Below are positions 19,016 to 27,367 of a DNA stretch of 64,000 nucleotides, piece after piece. The position numbers and the translations under genes were made by a program. Below the pieces are notes generated by a model. The model was given only the letters and a program-made list of their open reading frames with translations. It did no database searches and had not been told where the DNA came from. How positions within the stretch are numbered: position 1 is the stretch's first letter; the number at the start of each line of letters is the position of its first letter. Origin of the DNA: Bacillus cereus (GTDB lineage Bacteria; Bacillota; Bacilli; Bacillales; Bacillaceae_G); the NCBI RefSeq assembly GCF_002584535.1, contig NZ_NUOT01000051.1, positions 57,324-121,323 of the forward strand, in the 5' to 3' direction.

Positions 19016-19858
19016 TTATTTTGTATACCAACCTAGACCTAGTGCTCCCTCTCCTAAATGCGTTCCAATTACAGCACCAAAATAACTGATGCGAATTGTA
19101 ACATGAGGGTATTTTTCCGCTAATTCTTGCTGCCATTCTTTCGCTTCCTCTTCACGATTTGCATGAATGATAACAGCTTCCATTGGCATACCTTTACTCG
19201 CTTGCTCATCAAAGATTTCAACAATACGCTTTAGCGCCTTTTTGCGCGTGCGAATTTTTTCAAACGGAATGATAACTTTATCTCTAAAGTATAAAACCGG
19301 CTTTACTTGTAATAAGCTACCGATAAATGCTTGTGCACTATTTAAGCGACCACCACGCTGCAAATGATGCAAGTCATCCACAACAAAATAAGCATCTATA
19401 GTTTGTTTCATTTCATCAAATCTAGCTAAAATTTCTGCTGGCATCTTTCCTTCGCTTGCCATTTTTGCACCTTCACGCACATAAAACCCTTGTACTTCAC
19501 AACTAATTTCAGAATCATACGTATATACGTCTATTCCCTCGACCATTTGCCCAGCTGTCGTTGCTGTTTGATATGTGCCACTAATCCCGCTTGAAAGATG
19601 GATACTAATAACCGCATCGTATTCTTTTGATAATTCTTCAAATAGCTCCACAAATTTTCCAATTGCTGGTTGAGAAGTTTTTGGAAGTTCTTCATGTTCA
19701 CGTACTTTTACATAAAAATCATCCGCTGTAATTTCTGCTTCTTCTTGGGAAGAATTCGCCCCAAAAATTACATCTAATGGGATCATATGTATATTGAGTT
19801 CTTCACGAATATGCTTCGGTATATATGCTGTACTATCCGTAACAATAGCTGTTCTCAT
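19016..19858 (-). CDS. DegV family fatty-acid-binding protein
   Basis: A 280-residue DegV protein. IVTDSTAYIP at the N-terminus, SSGISGTYQTA near 90 and RGGRLNSAQAFIGSLL near 165 are the lipid-pocket signatures. FakB-type members carry fatty acids to the kinase FakA for phosphorylation and phospholipid synthesis. In B. subtilis degV (yviA) lies between comFA and degU; the degSU two-component genes are not present here, and an HxlR gene and a wall hydrolase occupy the space. Whether this member works with FakA is not shown by sequence. Confidence 0.92.
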   Translation of the reverse strand: MRTAIVTDSTAYIPKHIREELNIHMIPLDVIFGANSSQEEAEITADDFYVKVREHEELPKTSQPAIGKFVELFEELSKEYDAVISIHLSSGISGTYQTATTAGQMVEGIDVYTYDSEISCEVQGFYVREGAKMASEGKMPAEILARFDEMKQTIDAYFVVDDLHHLQRGGRLNSAQAFIGSLLQVKPVLYFRDKVIIPFEKIRTRKKALKRIVEIFDEQASKGMPMEAVIIHANREEEAKEWQQELAEKYPHVTIRISYFGAVIGTHLGEGALGLGWYTK

Positions 19859-20098
19859 TTTCGTACCTGCCTTATAAAAAAGTTTTTATTTCCTAATTTT
19901 ACACGAAAATTGGAAAAGGTGCATTAGTGTATGAAAAATGCTGATTTAAGATTATAATCAACACTAGGGAAATTTACAACAAAAACATTAAATTTATAAT
20001 AGAATTTGCCACCTTGCTATAAAAAATGTTTGAATCTGAAAACTCCCCATTTTACAATAAAGAGTACTAGTAATTTTGAAAGGTAGGAGCGTATACTA

Positions 20099-20740
20099 TT
20101 GCTATTACAATATTTAACAATCAAGGGATACGGTGAACACGAAATTGTCATTCAAAAATCACGTTTCATTTGCTATATAAGCCGAGCGAAAACAGAAAAA
20201 GAAGCACAGGAATTTATTCAAAAAATAAAAAAACAACACTGGAACGCGACGCATAACTGTTCAGCCTATTTAATCGGGGAACAAGATCAAATTCAAAAGG
20301 CAAATGACGATGGTGAACCAAGCGGTACAGCTGGTGTGCCTATGCTAGAAGTATTGAAAAAACGTGGACTGAAAGATACTGTCGTTGTCGTCACACGATA
20401 TTTTGGTGGCATTAAACTTGGTGCTGGTGGTTTAATTCGTGCATATGGAAAATGTACAAGTGAAGGACTTAACCATGTAGGTGTTGTTGAACGAAAATTA
20501 ATGCGGGTTATGAAGACAGAAGTTGAATATACACTACTTGGGAAAATTGAAAATGAATTACGCCACTCGAAATATGTGATTAAAGAGATACATTACCTAG
20601 AAAATGTGACATTTGACACTTATGTGGAAGAAGATCAAAAACAAACTTTCACAAATTGGATGATTGAATTAACAAATGGGCAATGTACAATACAAGAGGA
20701 TGACATGCTCTATTTAGAGCATGACGTTGTTCAACAATAA
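20099..20740 (+). CDS. yvyE: YigZ/IMPACT family protein YvyE
   Basis: A 213-residue protein of the YigZ/IMPACT family. FICYISRAKTEKEAQEFI and DDGEPSGTAGVPMLEVL are the conserved N-terminal blocks, followed by VVVTRYFGGIKLGAGGL. The role in bacteria is unclear; eukaryotic IMPACT modulates translational stress signalling. The start is TTG 20099, placed nine bases after GGAG; no ATG fits. It is followed by the LCP gene after 25 bases, and the order yvyE-LCP-tagO matches B. subtilis. Confidence 0.92.
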   Translation: MLLQYLTIKGYGEHEIVIQKSRFICYISRAKTEKEAQEFIQKIKKQHWNATHNCSAYLIGEQDQIQKANDDGEPSGTAGVPMLEVLKKRGLKDTVVVVTRYFGGIKLGAGGLIRAYGKCTSEGLNHVGVVERKLMRVMKTEVEYTLLGKIENELRHSKYVIKEIHYLENVTFDTYVEEDQKQTFTNWMIELTNGQCTIQEDDMLYLEHDVVQQ

Positions 20741-20765
20741 CATATTGATTAAAGGGAGATTATGT

Positions 20766-21902
20766 ATGGAAGAGCGTTATCATCATCTCCAGAAGAGAAG
20801 AATTAAAAAAAAGCGCAGACGTAGATTTTTCATCTATCTCATTATTATAGGCCTAATTAGTAGTGTAGGACTTTATGTATTTAATTCTTATTCGTCACTT
20901 ATGGAGATGTATAGTGGTTTTACTCGCGATAAATCAAAATTACGTGCGGTAAATGTAGAAATTACAAAAGAACCTTTCAGCGTCCTGATTATGGGAATTG
21001 AAGATTATGCAACAGATGGACAAAATGGACGAACAGATTCTCTCATGTTCGCAACAATTAATCCAAAAACACAAAATGTTTCAATTATGAGTATTCCACG
21101 TGACTCACGTGTTACAATTGCTGGAAAAAATAAAAAAGATAAAATTAACGCCGCACATGCTTATGGTGGAGAAAAAATGGCATTAGAAACCGTAGAAGGT
21201 TTTTTAGGCGTGCCTGTTGACCATTATGTTAAAATTGATTTCAAAGGCTTTAAAGGAATTGTTGATGCTGTTGGCGGTATTACAGTCGATGTTCCGTTCG
21301 ATTTCGAGGAACGATCTGATATAGATTACTACAAGCTAATTCAATTTAAACAAGGAAAACAAGAATTAAATGGTGAAGAAGCGCTCGCTTATGTCCGAAT
21401 GCGGAAACAAGATCCGAACGGAGACCACGGCCGTGCTGATAGACAACGACAAGTACTTGCTGCGGTTGCTAGTAAGCTAAATTCCACTTCCACCGTCTTT
21501 AAGATTAAAGAATTAGCAGAGGTTGTTGGAAAATATATAAAAACTGATATACCTGTATCTGACGGCCTTGCCCTATACACTAAGTTATCTGGATTCGATC
21601 CTTCTAACATACAGACGATTCAATTAAAAGGTGAAGATAAAAAACTAAACGATATTTATTACTTTATTCCAGATGAAGTAGGCTTACAAGATGTTCGTAA
21701 TACAATTTTAGCAAACTTGGGTAAAGAAAAAATAAACACGAATTCAACAACCAATAATGATTCTGGTTCTAGTTCTAGTTCTAGTTCTAGTTCTAATTCT
21801 GGTTCTAATACAAATTCATCAAATTCCTCTACTAAGACGAAAACAGAGGAACCTCCATCTACGAATGCGAATGCGGAATGGTTAATGCGCAATCATCAGT
21901 AG
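20766..21902 (+). CDS. LytR-CpsA-Psr (LCP) family wall-polymer ligase
   Basis: A 378-residue membrane protein that transfers lipid-linked anionic polymers or secondary wall polysaccharide to peptidoglycan. The very basic N-terminus (RRIKKKRRRRFF) precedes one membrane span, then the LCP domain: LIMGIEDYATDGQNGRTDSL, IPRDSRV, and the Arg-rich YVRMRKQDPNGDHGRADRQRQV that holds the pyrophosphate. The C-terminus is a Ser/Asn/Gly tail encoded partly by a hexamer repeat (21761-21808). ATG 20766 is chosen for GGGAG upstream. TagO and the epimerase nearby support a role in linkage-unit chemistry. Confidence 0.92.
   Translation: MEERYHHLQKRRIKKKRRRRFFIYLIIIGLISSVGLYVFNSYSSLMEMYSGFTRDKSKLRAVNVEITKEPFSVLIMGIEDYATDGQNGRTDSLMFATINPKTQNVSIMSIPRDSRVTIAGKNKKDKINAAHAYGGEKMALETVEGFLGVPVDHYVKIDFKGFKGIVDAVGGITVDVPFDFEERSDIDYYKLIQFKQGKQELNGEEALAYVRMRKQDPNGDHGRADRQRQVLAAVASKLNSTSTVFKIKELAEVVGKYIKTDIPVSDGLALYTKLSGFDPSNIQTIQLKGEDKKLNDIYYFIPDEVGLQDVRNTILANLGKEKINTNSTTNNDSGSSSSSSSSSNSGSNTNSSNSSTKTKTEEPPSTNANAEWLMRNHQ
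21761..21808 (+). repeat. In-frame hexanucleotide tandem repeat in the LCP gene
   Basis: Eight units of TTCTRR (consensus TTCTAG, four exact in the middle) encode alternating Ser with Ser, Gly or Asn. Units are multiples of three, so slippage would change tail length without a frameshift. Confidence 0.92.
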
Positions 21903-21909
21903 AGCATAA

Positions 21910-21957
21910 AAAAAGAGACTTTTCCTATACTAATAAAAATAGGAAAAGTCTCTTTTT
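21910..21957. terminator. Bidirectional terminator between LCP gene and mnaA
   Basis: AAAAAGAGACTTTTCCTAT pairs with ATAGGAAAAGTCTCTTTTT around a ten-base loop. It serves two convergent genes. Confidence 0.93.
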
Positions 21958-21959
21958 AC

Positions 21960-23078
21960 TTACTTTTGATTAAAGTATTGTAAAATCGCTTCTACAATAC
22001 GCTCTGAAGCAAGGCCATCACCGTAAGGATTAGACGCTTGTGCCATTTTATTATGTGCTTCTTCGTTAGATAACAAGTCATCCGCAAGCGTGAAAATCGT
22101 CTCTTCATCTGTACCCGCTAATTTTAATGTACCTGCTTCAATGCCTTCTGGACGTTCTGTCGTATCACGAAGAACAAGAACCGGCACCCCAAGGGAAGGC
22201 GCTTCCTCTTGCACACCACCAGAGTCTGTTAATATTAAGTATGAACGTGCTGCAACGTTATGGAAATCAATTACATCTAGTGGTTCAATTAAGTGAATAC
22301 GATTATGATCTCCCAAAATATCATTCGCTGTTTCACGCACAACAGGGTTCATATGTACTGGATATACAACTTGTACATCTTCATACTTGTCAACAAGGCG
22401 TTTAATTGCACGGAACATATTACGCATTGGTTCCCCTAAATTTTCACGACGATGCGCCGTCATAAGTACAAGTCGGTCATTTCCAAGCTTCTCAAGTACT
22501 GGATGACTATATTCTTCTTTTACTGTCGTTTTTAGCGCATCAATTGCTGTATTTCCTGTTACGAAAATACGTGCTTCATCTTTATTCTCTTGTTGCAAGT
22601 TCGTTGCTGATTTTGCTGTAGGAGAGAAATGAAGATCTGCCATTACACCTGTTAATTGACGGTTCATTTCTTCCGGGTATGGAGAATATTTATCCCATGT
22701 GCGAAGTCCAGCTTCAACATGACCGATTGGAATTTGATTATAGAAAGCAGCAAGACTTGCAATAAAAGTAGTTGTTGTATCACCATGTACAAGAACGATA
22801 TGCGGCTTTGCTTCCTTCATTACTTTATCTAGACCCTCTAAACCACGTGTTGTAATATCAATTAATGTTTGACGGTCTTTCATGATATTTAAATCAAAAT
22901 CTGGTTTAATACCGAAAATATCCAATACTTGATCTAGCATTTGGCGATGTTGCGCTGTCACTGTCACAATTGATTCAATTTGCTCAGGATGTTTTTGCAA
23001 TTCTAATACAAGAGGTGCCATTTTAATCGCTTCCGGACGTGTTCCAAAAATTGTCATCACTTTTAAACGTTTAGTCAT
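21960..23078 (-). CDS. mnaA: UDP-N-acetylglucosamine 2-epimerase, non-hydrolysing
   Basis: A 372-residue GT-B-fold epimerase that interconverts UDP-GlcNAc and UDP-ManNAc. GTRPEAIKMAPLV opens the protein, HRQMLDQVL and VHGDTTT follow, and the C-terminal half holds LTDSGGVQEEAPSLGVPVLVLRDTTERPE. UDP-ManNAc is needed for the GlcNAc-ManNAc linkage unit that TagO begins; B. cereus-group genomes carry two such enzymes (known as GneY and GneZ in B. anthracis). ATG 23078 is preceded by AAAAGAGGCAGTGAA. The neighbouring LCP, Ugd and TagO genes support the role. Confidence 0.95.
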   Translation of the reverse strand: MTKRLKVMTIFGTRPEAIKMAPLVLELQKHPEQIESIVTVTAQHRQMLDQVLDIFGIKPDFDLNIMKDRQTLIDITTRGLEGLDKVMKEAKPHIVLVHGDTTTTFIASLAAFYNQIPIGHVEAGLRTWDKYSPYPEEMNRQLTGVMADLHFSPTAKSATNLQQENKDEARIFVTGNTAIDALKTTVKEEYSHPVLEKLGNDRLVLMTAHRRENLGEPMRNMFRAIKRLVDKYEDVQVVYPVHMNPVVRETANDILGDHNRIHLIEPLDVIDFHNVAARSYLILTDSGGVQEEAPSLGVPVLVLRDTTERPEGIEAGTLKLAGTDEETIFTLADDLLSNEEAHNKMAQASNPYGDGLASERIVEAILQYFNQK

Positions 23079-23139
23079 TTCACTGCCTCTTTTCTTTCAC
23101 TAATTACAATCTACGAAAAGCTAACATAAAATCTCTCCT

Positions 23140-23233
23140 TTTGAGTGGGAGAGCGCGTCCAGCTATGCATAGAAACGGTCAAATCTTCTTTTAGCTCCAC
23201 GCCAAGTAAAACAAAAGGAGAAAACGAGCGAAG
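23140..23233 (-). repeat. Interspersed repeat family C, inverted copy
   Basis: Read on the minus strand it contains TTTTGTTTTACTTGGCGTGG, CGTTTCTATGC and CGCTCTCCCACTC, matching the copies at 43712 and 51725. Its ends, CTCCTTTT and AAAAGGAG, are complementary. Confidence 0.65.
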
Positions 23234-23348
23234 ATCTCCTTTTATTTTCATAGCCGCTATTTAGATACAGCTTCTCAACATGGATTTATATAGTATTGTT
23301 ACACCCACCATTATATAGGAGAGTATACAAGGACAAAAGAGAACCTTC

Positions 23349-24674
23349 TTAATAGACCGTAGAAACTTTCCTATTACAAATACTTTTTCTGCCAACAGAA
23401 TAGTAATCCATTCTATGCTTTTCAACATCTTTCCCAGTATAACAATTTCTACCATCAAATAAAATAGGTTCACGCATAAGCTTCACATACTTCTCTAATG
23501 GATACGTTCGTATGCATTCCCATTCGGTTACAATAAACGCTGCATCTCCTTCTGTAATTGCCTCATCTAAATTGGTTGTATATTTTATTTCGTCTCCAAA
23601 CAACTGTTGTACATGCAATAGAGCTTGCGGGTCATATACAATTACATTTGCTTCCATCTCTAATAACTCTTTTATAATGAGAAGAGACGGCGCTTCCCTA
23701 ATATCATCTGTATTTGGCTTAAAGGCCACTCCTAATACCGCAACCTTCTTTCCCCTCATGTTCATTACACTTCTAGCTTTCCGAACAAGCAACATCTGTT
23801 GTTTATTATTCACTTCAATTACCGCTTTGAGTAGCCTAAAATCATGCGCAACATTACCTGCGATTTGAACAAGAGCATCCGTATCTTTTGGGAAACATGA
23901 ACCTCCATAACCGATACCTGCCTGTAAGAAATGTGGACCGATTCGTCGATCTATTCCCATGCCACCTGCTACTTCTAACACATCTGCGCCCACTTTTTCA
24001 CATATATTAGAAATTTCATTGATGAAGCTAATTTTCGTAGCTAAAAAAGCATTGGAGGCATATTTAATCATCTCAGCACTGCGGGTATCTGTAACAAACG
24101 TTTCCATTCGTAGCTTGCTGTATAACCCCTCTACTTTCTGTGCGATTTCTTCTGTTTCGGCTCCTATGACAATACGATCACCATGGAAAAAGTCATGTAT
24201 ACCCGATCCTTCACGTAAAAACTCTGGATTGGATACCATATGTATGATATGCCGTCCTTGTAACTTCTCCTGAATCCATTCCTTCATTTGATCGTTCGTA
24301 CCTACAGGAACCGTACTTTTGGTAACCACAATTACATCTGAATTTGCATATATCCCAATTTCATAACAACTATTACGAATATATGTTAAATCTGCCGTCC
24401 CATCCGGTAAAGAAGGTGTTCCCACTGCTACAAATATAAAATCTACATGTTTAAATGCCTCTGCTTGACTTGATGTAAATACTAGTCTTTTTTCTTGGAC
24501 AGCTGCATTGACTAATTGTCCTAAACCTGGTTCATAAATTGGCATTTCTCCTTGCTTCATTCGTGCTATTTTTCCTTGATCTATATCAAAACAAGTAACT
24601 GAATGACCTAATGTGGCTAATCCTACTCCAGTAATTAATCCAACATATCCAGTACCTATCACTGTAATTTTCAT
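23349..24674 (-). CDS. ugd: UDP-glucose/UDP-hexose 6-dehydrogenase
   Basis: A 441-residue dehydrogenase that oxidises a UDP-hexose twice to the uronic acid. The N-terminal NAD motif ITVIGTGYVGLITGVGLA, the central YGGSCFPKDTDAL with the catalytic Cys, and the C-terminal substrate domain (LGVAFKPNTDDIREAPS) are all present. ATG 24674 is chosen: the longer GTG start six codons earlier has a ribosome site too close. UDP-GlcA is the likely product, but UDP-GlcNAc or ManNAc oxidation cannot be excluded from sequence. The last ~20 residues (SICNRKVSTVY) are not conserved-looking. Confidence 0.9.
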   Translation of the reverse strand: MKITVIGTGYVGLITGVGLATLGHSVTCFDIDQGKIARMKQGEMPIYEPGLGQLVNAAVQEKRLVFTSSQAEAFKHVDFIFVAVGTPSLPDGTADLTYIRNSCYEIGIYANSDVIVVTKSTVPVGTNDQMKEWIQEKLQGRHIIHMVSNPEFLREGSGIHDFFHGDRIVIGAETEEIAQKVEGLYSKLRMETFVTDTRSAEMIKYASNAFLATKISFINEISNICEKVGADVLEVAGGMGIDRRIGPHFLQAGIGYGGSCFPKDTDALVQIAGNVAHDFRLLKAVIEVNNKQQMLLVRKARSVMNMRGKKVAVLGVAFKPNTDDIREAPSLLIIKELLEMEANVIVYDPQALLHVQQLFGDEIKYTTNLDEAITEGDAAFIVTEWECIRTYPLEKYVKLMREPILFDGRNCYTGKDVEKHRMDYYSVGRKSICNRKVSTVY

Positions 24675-25259
24675 TAGATGTTCCGCACACACTACCTAAC
24701 ATTATATTTTAGGTATTTTTGTGCTTCCCCCTTTCATACGAAGAATGAATATAGGACAATCCCTTTAAGAGTTTCTTTTCCTCTGTATTAAGACATGGAA
24801 TATACAGAAGAGATAACATGCCATCTCTCACCCCTTATTATATGAACCGTCTTCTCTTTCATTTTTTAAGATTTTGTAAAATACCATCATTACATTTGAA
24901 CATATTTGTTTACAAACTGTTCCATTATCAACACATTGAACAGTTCCATATTTTAACACGAAACGTACATGTTTGAACGTGCAACACTTATAGTAAAGAG
25001 ATTCATTATCGGCCACATCGTATCGTATGTAAATGTTATAAGCTATACTAAATGATACGATATATTGTAACCTTCTTGTGGGACATTATATTTATCATAA
25101 ATTTGTCATATTTTTATCTGTTTCCAATTACGTTGAACGAGAAAAAAGATTGAATTCTAATCTTTTTGTGATACCATATGTTATGAGCCTGCAAATAAAC
25201 ATCTTAATTTTCAGATAATTATTGAAAAACTACGTTAAAATATAAAAGGTGGGGTATTA
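24675..25259. other. 585-base intergenic region between ugd and tagO
   Basis: This AT-rich gap between divergent genes holds their promoters. A 62-codon minus-strand reading (25016-24828) begins with GTG and lacks a ribosome site, so I do not accept it. AAAGGTGGGG precedes tagO. No clear repeat or RNA structure was seen. Confidence 0.5.
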
Positions 25260-26333
25260 ATGGACTCACAAGTGATTTATGCAGTTTTGGCATCTTTCAT
25301 TACCGTATTAGTCGTTACTCCTTTCGTCATCAAATTAGCATTTAAGATCGGAGCAACTGATAAGCCAAACGCACGTAAAGTACACCAAAAAATTATGCCT
25401 CGCCTAGGTGGACTGGCAATTTTCATCGGTGTAGCTGTAGGATTCATTGTTAGTGGATTATATGAACAAAGAATGCTATCCATTAGTTTAGGGGCTGTCA
25501 TCATTGTCATTATCGGTATTTTAGATGACATGTATGAATTATCGGCAAAAGTAAAGTTCGGTGGACAACTAGTAGTTGCCGCATTCATCGTAAAAAGTGG
25601 ATTATTAGTTCAGGTGTTATACATTCCATTCCTAGGAGATACTGAGCTTGGTCTACTTGCATATCCAATTACAATATTCTGGATTGTCGGTATTACAAAC
25701 GCCATTAACTTAATTGATGGATTAGATGGATTATCCGCTGGTATTTCATCCATCGTTCTTGCAACGTTAGCATATATGGCCTTTACTAGTCCGATTGGTA
25801 CTGGTGCTGTCATTATTCTACCATTAGCACTTATTGCACTTGCAAGTACACTTGGGTTTTTATTCTATAACTTCCATCCAGCAAAAATTTTCATGGGAGA
25901 TACAGGTGCACTGTTTTTAGGATACTGTATTTCTGTTATATCCTTACTTGGATTGTACAAAAGCGTAACGTTATTCAGCTTCGTTGTTCCAATTATTATT
26001 TTAGGTGTACCAGTGTTCGATACAACCTTTGCAATTATTCGACGTGTTGTAAACAAAAAGCCAATTTCTGCACCAGATAAATCACATTTACATCATCGGC
26101 TGTTAGCAATGGGCTTCTCTCATCGTACAACGGTACTTATCATTTATGCATTCGGCATTTTCTTTAGCGTAAATGCAATTATATTCACTAGCGCAACATT
26201 ATGGTTATCCATTATCCTTCTGTTCGCTTTAATCTTCTTTACTGAACTCATAGCAGAAGTAATTGGTCTTGTGCACGAGCGTTATAAACCAATTATTTCC
26301 TTCTATAAAAAAGTGAAAAAACGCGAAGACTAA
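25260..26333 (+). CDS. tagO: Undecaprenyl-phosphate N-acetylglucosamine 1-phosphate transferase
   Basis: A 357-residue polytopic MraY/WecA-family enzyme with about ten spans. It moves GlcNAc-1-P onto undecaprenyl phosphate, the first step of teichoic acid or secondary wall polysaccharide synthesis. Visible signatures are ARKVHQKIMPRLGGLAIF near 40, the catalytic aspartates in ILDDMYELSAKVKF and NLIDGLDGLSAG, KIFMGDTGALFLGY, and the C-terminal SHLHHRLLAMGFSHR. ATG 25260 follows AAAGGTGGGG. It has its own terminator. MnaA and the LCP ligase act on the same lipid-linked polymer. Confidence 0.96.
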   Translation: MDSQVIYAVLASFITVLVVTPFVIKLAFKIGATDKPNARKVHQKIMPRLGGLAIFIGVAVGFIVSGLYEQRMLSISLGAVIIVIIGILDDMYELSAKVKFGGQLVVAAFIVKSGLLVQVLYIPFLGDTELGLLAYPITIFWIVGITNAINLIDGLDGLSAGISSIVLATLAYMAFTSPIGTGAVIILPLALIALASTLGFLFYNFHPAKIFMGDTGALFLGYCISVISLLGLYKSVTLFSFVVPIIILGVPVFDTTFAIIRRVVNKKPISAPDKSHLHHRLLAMGFSHRTTVLIIYAFGIFFSVNAIIFTSATLWLSIILLFALIFFTELIAEVIGLVHERYKPIISFYKKVKKRED

Positions 26334-26366
26334 TTATAGTATCGTCTTTACTAGCAAAGAATATTC

Positions 26367-26403
26367 AAATAGCACTCTTTCTTTTTAAGAAAGAGTGCTA
26401 TTT
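26367..26403 (+). terminator. Terminator after tagO
   Basis: AAATAGCACTCTTTCT and its complement form a perfect stem ending in a T run. Confidence 0.93.
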
Positions 26404-26525
26404 TTATTTCCAAAATATAGTTTGTTTGAGAGTTCTTCTATTGGAGCAAGATATACATATAAAGGGAATCATGAGAATATAATCTTAATTCCTTCTTCAC
26501 GACTGTTAGATTGAGGGTGAGTATA

Positions 26526-27263
26526 ATGATAAAGCAAATGTTTCTATGTATTATTATATTTTTGAGTATTACTACATGTTCGATATCTTATACTGAAGCA
26601 GCCGCTAACTCCCCACTTATACAGCAATCTCCGGCTCAGGACACGGCTCTTCCGTCCAAAATTGCATACTTAACATTTGATGATGGACCAAACAAGTACA
26701 CATCACAAATTTTAAACATCTTAAAACAAAAACAAGGAAAAGCAACCTTCTTTGTAATTGGTAGCAAGGCTTCACATTACCCCCAAATAATGAAACGTTT
26801 CATACAAGAAGGTCATTATATCGGTCTTCATAGCATGTCCCATGACGTAAAACGTCTATATACTGGTGATCCATCCACTTTAATTACTGAAATGGAACAG
26901 ACCCGCTCAATTGTCCGTCGCACCGCAAACTTGGATACACACCTTGTTCGCGTTCCATATGGTAGTATGCCTTATTTAAAAAAGAATTATCGTGATGCGC
27001 TTGTTTCTGCTCAGTATAAAATGTGGGATTGGACAATCGATACATATGACTGGAAAAGTTATCATAATCCTTCGGCTGTACTAGAGCGTGTTATGAACCA
27101 AAACGATGAACAAGTTGAAGTTATTTTAATGCATGATTCTAGCGTTACCGTACAAATTCTTCCAAAGGTAATTGATTACCTCAAAGCAAAAGGGTACACA
27201 CTTCTTCCTTATAATCCTTCCTCACATTTAGAAGTTAACTTTTGGAAGGACACAAGATTGTAA
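26526..27263 (+). CDS. Secreted polysaccharide deacetylase (NodB fold)
   Basis: A 245-residue carbohydrate esterase family 4 protein with a signal peptide (MIKQMFLCIIIFLSITTCS). The metal and catalytic motifs are YLTFDDGPN (motif 1), HSMSHD (motif 2, two His) and VRVPYGS (motif 3). These enzymes remove acetyl groups from GlcNAc or MurNAc in peptidoglycan or other polymers. B. cereus has many paralogues and the substrate of this one is unknown. ATG 26526 follows GAGGGTGAG; the TTG five codons earlier is part of that ribosome site. Confidence 0.92.
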   Translation: MIKQMFLCIIIFLSITTCSISYTEAAANSPLIQQSPAQDTALPSKIAYLTFDDGPNKYTSQILNILKQKQGKATFFVIGSKASHYPQIMKRFIQEGHYIGLHSMSHDVKRLYTGDPSTLITEMEQTRSIVRRTANLDTHLVRVPYGSMPYLKKNYRDALVSAQYKMWDWTIDTYDWKSYHNPSAVLERVMNQNDEQVEVILMHDSSVTVQILPKVIDYLKAKGYTLLPYNPSSHLEVNFWKDTRL

Positions 27264-27300
27264 CAGCTTTAGTATATATACTAGGGCTGTTTCGTCTTTT
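27262..27300 (+). terminator. Terminator after the deacetylase gene
   Basis: AACAGC, TTAGTAT, ATACTA and GCTGTT form a stem with a bulge, followed by TTCGTCTTTTT. It overlaps the stop codon by one base. Confidence 0.7.
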
Positions 27301-27367
27301 TCTCTTCCCACACTTCCTATTTTTGTGTAAAATTTTAAATAGCGACGAAGTTTCGAGGTGAAGAAAA

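Noticed and set aside
21761-21808. Hexamer tract considered as a CRISPR-like or promoter repeat
   Set aside because: It is in frame within the LCP gene, has no spacers, and encodes a Ser-rich tail.
24828-25016. 62-codon minus-strand frame between ugd and tagO
   Set aside because: It begins with GTG, has no Shine-Dalgarno, and its Cys-rich sequence matches nothing I recognise.
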